Below, piece by piece: positions 1 to 5,378 of a stretch of DNA of 10,321 nt. Numbering within the stretch: position 1 is the stretch's first letter; each line of letters starts with the position of its first letter. The DNA comes from JAGMDK01 sp023128695 (GTDB lineage: Bacteria > Planctomycetota > Phycisphaerae > UBA1845 > Fen-1342): positions 1-10,321 of the forward strand of contig DAOVQG010000168.1 of assembly GCA_030628805.1 (NCBI GenBank), written 5' to 3'. The notes under the pieces were generated by a model. That model saw only the letters and a program-made list of their open reading frames with translations. It did no database searches and was not told the DNA's origin. The position numbers were made by a program, and so were the translations under genes.

Positions 1-63
1 GACGATGGTCCGGGCCGGCATTCTGGGCCGCAAGACGGGCCGCGGCTTCCACGATTATAGATA
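1..63 (+). pseudogene. Duplicated 3' end of hbd (20 codons plus stop), cut by window edge
   Basis: The first 63 bases on the plus strand read in frame as the last 20 residues of a 3-hydroxybutyryl-CoA dehydrogenase (TMVRAGILGRKTGRGFHDYR) followed by TAA. They are identical, base for base, to the 3' end of the complete minus-strand hbd gene at 263-1126. The two copies face each other as the outer part of a perfect inverted repeat. Because the window starts inside this copy, I cannot tell whether a second full gene lies outside, whether only the tail was duplicated, or whether this is a fold-back join made during assembly or library preparation. Complete identity, including silent positions and the sequence past the stop codon, favours a very recent event or an artefact over an ordinary paralog. 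Confidence 0.6.
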
Positions 64-262
64 AGCAGTCAGCGGTCAGCAGTCAGCTTTCAGCGGTCAG
101 CTTTCAGCAATCAGCTTTCAATCGAAAGCCGAGCACTTGTGACAGAATGTCGTAAATAACGAATTTTCAGGGCAGCGCGAGTGCATGGCCAAGGTCAGGC
201 ACCTGCTCACCATACAGCGCAATTGGCTGACCGCTGAAAGCTGACTGCTGACCGCTGACTGC
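64..262 (+). repeat. Dispersed element, copy A (palindromic arms plus conserved core)
   Basis: The left arm (64-120) and right arm (226-262) are made of CAGCGGTCAGC / CAGTCAGC / CAGCTTTCAGC units in opposite orientations. Between them lies an asymmetric core. Read on the plus strand, 172-251 aligns without gaps to the reverse complement of 6909-6988 in copy B, with 63 of 80 positions identical by my hand count. The motif GAATGTC (145-151 here, 7011-7017 in B) is also shared. The 40 bases ending with it (112-151) match B at about 29 positions. The two copies differ by 2 bases in length between GAATGTC and GCAGCGCG. The core contains a 19-codon reading frame (185-244). No transposase is present. 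The copy sits right after the duplicated hbd stop and ends just before the stop of the real hbd. A non-autonomous MITE-like or REP-like element is the best description; function is unknown. Confidence 0.7.
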
Positions 263-1126
263 TTATCTATAATCGTGGAAGCCGCGGCCCGTCTTGCGGC
301 CCAGAATGCCGGCCCGGACCATCGTCCGCAGCAACGGCGTCGGGCGATAGCGATCCTCGCCCAGATCGCGGTGCAACACCTCCATGATGTTCAGGCAGAC
401 ATCCAGCCCGATCAGGTCGGCCGTGGCCAGCGGGCCCATGGTGTGAGCGCAGCCGAGTTTCATTACCTCATCGATCGTCTCCGCGTCCGCCACGCCGTCG
501 GCAAAGCACGCGATCGCCTCGTTGACCAGCGGCATCAGCACGCGGTTGCTGACGAAGCCGGGGTGATCCTTGACCCGCAACGGCGTCTTGCCCAGGTCTT
601 CCGAAAGCTTGCTGATCGCCGCGACGACCGGCTCGGCGGTCTGTAAGCCGACCACTACCTCGACCAGCTTCATCATCGGCACCGGGTTGAAAAAGTGCAT
701 GCCGATGAACTGCTCGGGCCGCCCGCTGAGGGCGCCCAACTGGCTGATCGAGATGCTGCTGGTGTTGCTGGCGAAGATGACTTCAGGAGCGACGCTCTGG
801 GCCAGCTCGGCGTACAAGCCGCGCTTGACCTCGACATCTTCAAAGATCGCCTCGACGATCAGGTCCACGCCCGCCAGGTCGGTCATGCCGGCGGGCTTGA
901 GGTTCTGCTTGGTCGTCTCGGCGAGGCTCGCTTCGATCTTCTCCTTCTTGACCAGCTTGTCGAGCGACTTGTTGATCGTGGCGAGCGCCTTCTCGACCGC
1001 GTTGGGCATCGTGTCGTACATGAGCACCGTGCGACCCGACTGCGCAAACGTCTGGGCGATGCCGGAACCCATCGTCCCGGTCCCGATGACCCCCACCGTT
1101 TTGATATCAGTGCGAATATTCACCAT
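263..1126 (-). CDS. hbd: 3-hydroxybutyryl-CoA dehydrogenase
   Basis: The 287-residue product should oxidise (S)-3-hydroxyacyl-CoA to 3-oxoacyl-CoA with NAD(P)+ in the cytoplasm, or run in reverse for butyrate-type synthesis. The N-terminal Rossmann fold shows GTGTMG (residues 15-20). The catalytic region shows NTSS (121-124), the catalytic His144 in GMHFFNPVP, Glu156 in KLVEVV, and the family motif HPGFVSNR (188-195). The C-terminal helical domain ends in GRKTGRGFHDY. The length is normal for stand-alone HBD/PaaH proteins. The ATG start is preceded by GGAGG four bases upstream on the minus strand, and the glycine motif then begins at the usual distance from the N-terminus. It is the last gene of the minus-strand acyl-CoA cluster, separated from the thiolase gene by 186 bp that contain a palindrome, so it may be transcribed partly on its own. 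Its last 20 codons are repeated, inverted, at 1-63. Confidence 0.95.
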   Translation of the reverse strand: MVNIRTDIKTVGVIGTGTMGSGIAQTFAQSGRTVLMYDTMPNAVEKALATINKSLDKLVKKEKIEASLAETTKQNLKPAGMTDLAGVDLIVEAIFEDVEVKRGLYAELAQSVAPEVIFASNTSSISISQLGALSGRPEQFIGMHFFNPVPMMKLVEVVVGLQTAEPVVAAISKLSEDLGKTPLRVKDHPGFVSNRVLMPLVNEAIACFADGVADAETIDEVMKLGCAHTMGPLATADLIGLDVCLNIMEVLHRDLGEDRYRPTPLLRTMVRAGILGRKTGRGFHDYR

Positions 1127-1172
1127 TCATCCTCCACTCGATTCAGTTGAACCGTTCGTGTACCTATTTGAA

Positions 1173-1233
1173 GAGCCGCGGGCTTCAGCCCGCGCGGCGC
1201 CGATGACGCATTTCTTCCTGAAGCCCGCGGCTC
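1173..1233. repeat. 16-bp perfect inverted repeat in the thiolase-hbd gap
   Basis: GAGCCGCGGGCTTCAG (1173-1188) is exactly complementary to CTGAAGCCCGCGGCTC (1218-1233), with a 29-base spacer. Pairing continues imperfectly outward. The left arm is also part of a tight hairpin of its own, CGCGGGCT-TC-AGCCCGCG (1177-1194). The arm resembles that of the palindrome at 5038-5192 (both AGCCGsGGGC..CAGCCCsCGG), suggesting one repeat family. No T-run follows on the minus strand, so this is not a typical intrinsic terminator. It could form an RNA hairpin between the thiolase and hbd messages, reducing read-through or protecting mRNA ends; that is inference. Confidence 0.8.
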
Positions 1234-1312
1234 CTCATTTATACACATACGGTTCTTCGGTTACTCGCTAGTCCTTGCTCACCGTCTCGATTTTGCAAAC
1301 CAACTTGAGTTA

Positions 1313-2494
1313 TCAAACCGCCTCGACCGCCATCGCGACCGCGTTTCCGCCGCCGAGGCAGACGGCGATCACGCCGCGCTTGGCGTTGCGCTGCTTCATG
1401 CCGTGCAGCAGCGTTACCAGGACGCGGGCGCCGCTGGCACCGATCGGGTGCCCCAGCGCGATCGCTCCGCCGTGTACGTTGACCGGATCGTCGGCGGTAA
1501 GTTCGAGCGCCTTCAGGCCGGCGAGCGTCTGCGAGGCGAACGCTTCGTTGAGCTCCCACAGGTCAACCTGGTCACGCGACCAGCCGGCCTTCTCGATCAC
1601 CATCATCGCGGCCTTGGGCGGCGTGAAGAACAACTCCCGCGGCGGGCCGCCGGCCGTGGCGTGGGCAACGATGCGGGCCAGCGGCTCGACGCCGCACTTC
1701 TTGAGCCCCGCCTCGCCGGCGACGAGCAGCATGCCCACCCCATCGGAAAGCTGGGAGGCATTGCCGGCCGTGACGGTGCCGTCCTTCTTGAACGCGGGCC
1801 TGAGGCCGGCGAGGTCTTCGAGCGTGGTCCCGACCCGGAAGGTCTCGTCCGCCTCGAAGAATCCCTTCTTCCGCGGCAACTCGATTGGCACGATTTCGTT
1901 CTTGAACAGCCCGTCCGCGGTGGCCTGGGCGGCAAGTTGCTGGCTCCGCAGGGCCCACTTGTCCTGGTCCTCGCGAGAGATACCCGCCTTCTCGGCGGTA
2001 TACTCGGCGATCTCGCCCATCAGCTCATTGCTGTAGATGTTCGTCAGGCCGTCGTAGAGCATCATGTCGACACACTCACTGTGGCCGAACTTGTTCCCGG
2101 CCCGCATGGTGCGGATCAGGAACGGGGCTTGACTCATTGATTCGATCCCGCCGGCCAGGACCAGGTCGCCGTCGCCGGCCCGGATCACCTGATCGGCGAA
2201 CATGACCGACTGGAGCCCGCTGCCGCAGACCTTGTTGACCGTAACGCAGGAGATCGTGTCGTGGATGCCGGCGCCAAGGGCCACTTGGCGAGCCGGATTC
2301 TGCCCGCAGCCACCCTGGAGCACCTGTCCGACGAAGACCTCGTCGATCGCCGCCTCGTCCGCCCGAGCTTCGGCGATGAGTTTTTTGGCCACCTGGGTCC
2401 CCACCTCCACGGCGGAGAGCTTGGATAAGGTTCCCAGATACTTGCCCACCGGGCTGCGTTTGCCCGCCACCAAATACGCACACTTGTCTGCCAT
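1313..2494 (-). CDS. Acetyl-CoA C-acyltransferase (thiolase)
   Basis: The 393-residue product is a biosynthetic/degradative type thiolase that interconverts acetoacetyl-CoA (or longer 3-oxoacyl-CoA) plus CoA with acetyl-CoA units. The nucleophilic Cys90 lies in VNKVCGSGLQSV. The other thiolase signatures are NEAFA (316-320), His349 in GHPIGASGAR, and the second active-site cysteine Cys379 in CLGGGNAVA. Length matches the family (390-400). The start is ATG, with AGAGG seven bases upstream on the minus strand; that site lies inside the last codons of the upstream acyl-CoA dehydrogenase gene. Only 3 bases separate that gene's stop from this start, so the two are very probably co-transcribed and translationally coupled. 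The product would supply the last step of the short-chain oxidation cluster. Chain-length preference cannot be read from the sequence. Confidence 0.95.
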   Translation of the reverse strand: MADKCAYLVAGKRSPVGKYLGTLSKLSAVEVGTQVAKKLIAEARADEAAIDEVFVGQVLQGGCGQNPARQVALGAGIHDTISCVTVNKVCGSGLQSVMFADQVIRAGDGDLVLAGGIESMSQAPFLIRTMRAGNKFGHSECVDMMLYDGLTNIYSNELMGEIAEYTAEKAGISREDQDKWALRSQQLAAQATADGLFKNEIVPIELPRKKGFFEADETFRVGTTLEDLAGLRPAFKKDGTVTAGNASQLSDGVGMLLVAGEAGLKKCGVEPLARIVAHATAGGPPRELFFTPPKAAMMVIEKAGWSRDQVDLWELNEAFASQTLAGLKALELTADDPVNVHGGAIALGHPIGASGARVLVTLLHGMKQRNAKRGVIAVCLGGGNAVAMAVEAV

Positions 2495-2497
2495 AAT

Positions 2498-3661
2498 CTA
2501 ACCTCTTGTTACCCACTCGGGTTCCGTACTGAGCTTCCGGGCGATCACCAGCCGCTGAATCTCGCTGGTGCCTTCGTATAATTCCGTGATTCGGGCGTCA
2601 CGCATCAGCCGCTCCGCCGGGTAGTCCGTGCAATAGCCGTATCCGCCGAAGACCTGAATCGCCGCGTTGGTGGCGCGGTTGGATACTTCGCTGGCATAGA
2701 GCTTGGCCATGGCGGCCTCTGGGCCATAGGGCTGTTTATTCTGCTTGAGCCACGCGGCCCGGTAGGTCAGCAGGCGAGCGCCCTCGATGCCGACCGCCAT
2801 GTCCGCCAGCATCCACTGGATGGCCTGGAACTTGCCGATGGGCCGCTCGAACTGGACGCGTGTGTTGGCGTATTCGGCGCTGCATTCGAGGGCGGCCTGT
2901 GAGATACCGACCGCTTGTGCCGCGACGCCGATGCGCCCGCCGTCGAGCGTAGCCAGGGCTATATGAAAACCCTTGCCACGTTCGCCCAGCAGCGCGTCCT
3001 TCGGAATCAGGCAGTCTTCGAAGATCATCTCAGCGGTGCTGCTGGCCTTGATGCCCAGCTTTTTTTCGAGTTTGCCGAGCGAAAAGCCGGGGGTGCCTTT
3101 TTCAACGATGAAGGCGGACATTTGGCGTCTGGGTTTGTCTGGGTCGGTCACCGCGAACAGCACCGTCACGTGCGCATCGGCCCCGTTAGTCACGAAGTTC
3201 TTGGTGCCGTTGATGAGCCAGCCGTCGTCCTTTTCGACCGCCATGCAGCGGGCCGCGCCGGCGTCACTGCCGCTGCCCGGCTCGGTCAGCGATATACAGC
3301 CGATCCATTCGCCCGTGGCGAGCTTCGGCAAATATTTCTGCTTCTGTTCCTCGCTGCCGTAATTGAGGATCGGATCGACGGCCAGCGAGTGGTGCGCCGA
3401 GATGAGAATACCCGTCGCGCCACATGCCCGCGATAGCTCCTCGACCACCATGGCGTACGACACGCAGTCGAGCCCGGTGCCGCCGTACTGCTCGGGAATA
3501 TACGTGCCAAAGAGCCCCATCTCGCCGAGCTTTTCCTTGAGCCCCTCCTCAAAGCGGGCCTCTTCGTCGCGCTGGGCGGCTTTGGGGGCGATCTCGTTAT
3601 CACAGAAGTCGCGAAGGGCATCACGCAATTGTCTTTGATCATCGTCGAGTCGGAAATCCAC
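2498..3661 (-). CDS. Acyl-CoA dehydrogenase 2 (short-chain/butyryl-CoA type)
   Basis: The 387-residue FAD enzyme should introduce the 2,3 double bond into an acyl-CoA and pass electrons to an electron-transfer flavoprotein. Order: N-terminal helical domain (about 1-115), middle beta domain with LTEPGSGSD (125-133) and NGTKNFVTNG (151-160), and C-terminal helical domain with FERPIGKFQAIQW (271-283), FGGYGY (338-343) and the catalytic-base motif LYEGTSEIQR with Glu363. That glutamate position fits short- and medium-chain type enzymes rather than isovaleryl-CoA dehydrogenase. I place the start at a GTG (minus strand, 3659-3661) because AAGGA lies eight bases upstream and overlaps the TAA of the preceding gene. 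The protein then begins VDFRLDDDQRQLR as in the family. The frame stays open far upstream, to about 4471, but that part is a shadow of acyl-CoA dehydrogenase 1. Confidence 0.92.
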   Translation of the reverse strand: MDFRLDDDQRQLRDALRDFCDNEIAPKAAQRDEEARFEEGLKEKLGEMGLFGTYIPEQYGGTGLDCVSYAMVVEELSRACGATGILISAHHSLAVDPILNYGSEEQKQKYLPKLATGEWIGCISLTEPGSGSDAGAARCMAVEKDDGWLINGTKNFVTNGADAHVTVLFAVTDPDKPRRQMSAFIVEKGTPGFSLGKLEKKLGIKASSTAEMIFEDCLIPKDALLGERGKGFHIALATLDGGRIGVAAQAVGISQAALECSAEYANTRVQFERPIGKFQAIQWMLADMAVGIEGARLLTYRAAWLKQNKQPYGPEAAMAKLYASEVSNRATNAAIQVFGGYGYCTDYPAERLMRDARITELYEGTSEIQRLVIARKLSTEPEWVTRG

Positions 3662-3672
3662 GTTCTTGTTCC

Positions 3673-4824
3673 TTATGCGTTGGCACTCGCCAGCAATTGG
3701 CGGGCGATTACGATCCGTTGCACCTCGCTGCTGCCTTCGCCGATTTCCATCAGCTTGGCGTCCCGCATATACCGTTCGACCGGCATGTCCTTGGTGTAGC
3801 CGTAGCCGCCGTGAATCTGGATCGCCTCCAGCCCCGCCTGGGTGGCGATCTCCGTGGCGAACAGCTTGGCGATGCAAGCCTTGAGCGGGGCATCTTCGCC
3901 GCGGTCGAAGGCCATCGCCGCGTCGTGGATCAGCAGCCGGGCGGTTTCCAGGTTGGTGGCCATGTCCGCCAGCTTCCACTGGATCGCCTGCTGCCGGGAG
4001 ATCGGCTTGCCGAAGGCCTGCCGCTCGTTGGCGTACGTGATGGACTCTTCGAGACTGCCCCGCGCCAGCCCGAGCGAGAGGGCACCAATGCCGACCCGGC
4101 CGCGTTCCAGCACGCGCATCGCGCCAATAAAGCCCGTGCCCTCCTCGCCGACCATGTCTTCCTGCTCGACATAGACGTTGTCGAAGGTCAGCGGCACGGT
4201 GTCGCTCGACCGAATGCCCATCTTGTCCTCTTTGGGCTCGATCGTGAAACCTTCGGCGCCGCGCTGGACGATGAACGCGGAGATGCCCTTGGAGCGCTCT
4301 TCCGGGTTTGTCCGGGCCATGACGACGAAGATTTGAGCCCGCGCGCCGTTGGTGATGAAGATTTTGTTGCCGGTAATCCGCCAGCCGTCGCCGTCCCGCA
4401 CCGCGCGGGTGATCAGTGCCGCCGCGTCGGACCCGCAGCCCGGCTCGGTCAGCCCCCAGGCTCCCATCCACTCCCCGGACGCCAGCTTCGGCAGGTATTT
4501 CATCTTCTGCTCAAGGCTGGCGTTGAGGTTCAGATGGGATAGGCATAGCCCGTTGTGGGCCGCGACCAGCAGAGCGATGCCGCCATCGTGCCGGGCAATT
4601 TCCTCCATGATGACCGCGTTGGCGAGATAACTCAGCCCGACGCCGCCGTATTCCTCCGGCGTCAGGACGCCCAGCAGGCCCAGCTCGCCTAACTCGGAGG
4701 TCAGCTCGTCGGGTATTTGCTGTTCCCGGTCCCATTGGCGAGCGTTCGGCTGAATCCTCTCAGCCACGAACTTTCGCACCATGTCTCGTAAGGCGACGAT
4801 TTCCTCAGGCAGGTTAAAATCCAT
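3673..4824 (-). CDS. Acyl-CoA dehydrogenase 1
   Basis: This is a second FAD-dependent acyl-CoA dehydrogenase (383 residues from the ATG at 4822-4824). It shows LTEPGCGSD (125-133), TGNKIFITNG, FGKPISRQQAIQW, IHGGYGY and the catalytic-base motif GEGSSEVQR with the glutamate at residue 363, the same position as in its downstream paralog. The two proteins are clearly related but diverged, so they probably serve different acyl-CoA substrates, or one is a branched-chain or aryl-acyl type. A GTG two codons earlier (4828-4830) is possible, but the weak GGG ribosome site fits the ATG better. Eleven bases separate its stop from the next start, so this is probably the first gene of the minus-strand operon acd1-acd2-thiolase. 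Upstream lies 554 bp without genes, where the promoter must be. Substrate is not predictable here. Confidence 0.92.
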   Translation of the reverse strand: MDFNLPEEIVALRDMVRKFVAERIQPNARQWDREQQIPDELTSELGELGLLGVLTPEEYGGVGLSYLANAVIMEEIARHDGGIALLVAAHNGLCLSHLNLNASLEQKMKYLPKLASGEWMGAWGLTEPGCGSDAAALITRAVRDGDGWRITGNKIFITNGARAQIFVVMARTNPEERSKGISAFIVQRGAEGFTIEPKEDKMGIRSSDTVPLTFDNVYVEQEDMVGEEGTGFIGAMRVLERGRVGIGALSLGLARGSLEESITYANERQAFGKPISRQQAIQWKLADMATNLETARLLIHDAAMAFDRGEDAPLKACIAKLFATEIATQAGLEAIQIHGGYGYTKDMPVERYMRDAKLMEIGEGSSEVQRIVIARQLLASANA

Positions 4825-5037
4825 AGTCACAACCCGTTACAAGATTGTTTAGTATGACGGACTTGGGCACCGTAAACGTGCCACACCCCGCCAGTCTAGC
4901 GGAAAAAATGGCGGTTTGAAAGCCGCCCAAGTGCGCAAACCGGCCGAGGGGTGCGTGACAGTTTTGGCGGGGTTGGATTTGTGGATGAATTGCCGGTGTG
5001 ACCCGTTGCGGATGATAGCCCTGAAAGGGCGGAAGTT

Positions 5038-5213
5038 GTTAGCCGGGGGCGTCAGCCCCCGGGAGTGTTGGTCCCGGAACGCGAGCCCCAGCGGGGCGAA
5101 AGAAAACGCCGGTTGTGCGGACCACTTCTGTCGCCCCGCTGGGGCTGGTGCTCCTGGGCCTTCTGGTCCGGGGGCTGACGCCCCCGGCTAACGACTGTCG
5201 CCCCGTTGGGGCT
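5038..5213. repeat. Nested palindromic element (25-bp and 16-bp inverted repeats)
   Basis: The outer arms 5038-5062 and 5168-5192 are perfectly complementary over 25 bp, beginning GTTAGCCGGGGGC and ending GCCCCCGGCTAAC. Each arm contains its own tight hairpin, CCGGGGGC-GTCA-GCCCCCGG. Inside, AGCCCCAGCGGGGCGA (5084-5099) is exactly complementary to TCGCCCCGCTGGGGCT (5131-5146). A third copy with one change, TCGCCCCGTTGGGGCT, lies at 5198-5213, outside the outer arm. The layout suggests several small repeat units inserted in or next to one another. No coding capacity. Confidence 0.9.
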
Positions 5214-5362
5214 GATGCACATCGCCCTTCTCGTCGGTGGCCCATTTCATGACTCGTCGGTTCGGGCTTCTGTGGAATTGACGAGCGGCGCGCCGGAGAT
5301 GTCATGCACCCCCGGCCAAGTGTCGGAATGCCAATGTATGGCGGTGCCACTGACCGTGTGCC

Positions 5363-5378
5363 ACTGCTCTTGAGCAGT
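5363..5378 (-). terminator. Short hairpin directly after the protease stop codon
   Basis: ACTGCTC-TT-GAGCAGT is a 7-bp perfect stem with a 2-base loop, abutting the stop codon of the M48 protease gene. On the minus strand no T-run follows, so it is at best a weak or Rho-assisted terminator, and it may instead be another small dispersed repeat. Confidence 0.25.

Larger units (their letters stand above)
1..326. repeat. Perfect 101-bp inverted repeat with 124-bp spacer
   Basis: Positions 1-101 are the exact reverse complement of 226-326 (base i pairs with base 327-i). The match breaks at 102/225. Each arm consists of 63 bases of hbd coding end and stop, then about 38 bases of tandem-like CAGTCAGCGGTCAGC units. 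The left arm reaches the first base of the window, so the repeat may extend further left. The spacer 102-225 is not self-complementary and holds most of the core of element A. Confidence 0.9.
4825..5378. other. Non-coding gap upstream of the acyl-CoA operon
   Basis: I find no credible gene here; the open frames are made by palindromes. On the minus strand, upstream of acyl-CoA dehydrogenase 1, TTTACG followed 16 bases later by TACTAA (within about 4848-4880) could be a sigma-70-like promoter, but this is weak. Around 5016-5030 is a short palindromic AGCCCTGAAAGGGC, followed by the nested palindrome at 5038-5213. A 7-bp hairpin at 5363-5378 abuts the protease stop codon. Confidence 0.5.

Noticed and set aside
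64..120. Tandem CAGCGGTCAGC-like units as a CRISPR or simple satellite
   Set aside because: Units are short, irregular, without unique spacers, and paired in inverted orientation around a conserved core; no cas genes are present.
1173..1233. Intrinsic terminator after the thiolase gene
   Set aside because: The stem is strong but no T-run follows on the minus strand, and the structure matches a dispersed repeat pattern instead.
570..1271. Plus-strand reading frame of 233 codons opposite hbd
   Set aside because: It is an antisense shadow of a strongly conserved gene; no family features and no ribosome site.
3662..4471. In-frame upstream extension of acyl-CoA dehydrogenase 2, giving a 657-residue reading frame
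   Set aside because: The extension lies in another frame of the well-supported acyl-CoA dehydrogenase 1 gene, has a basic, Arg/Gly-rich shadow composition, and there is a good GTG start with ribosome site at 3661.
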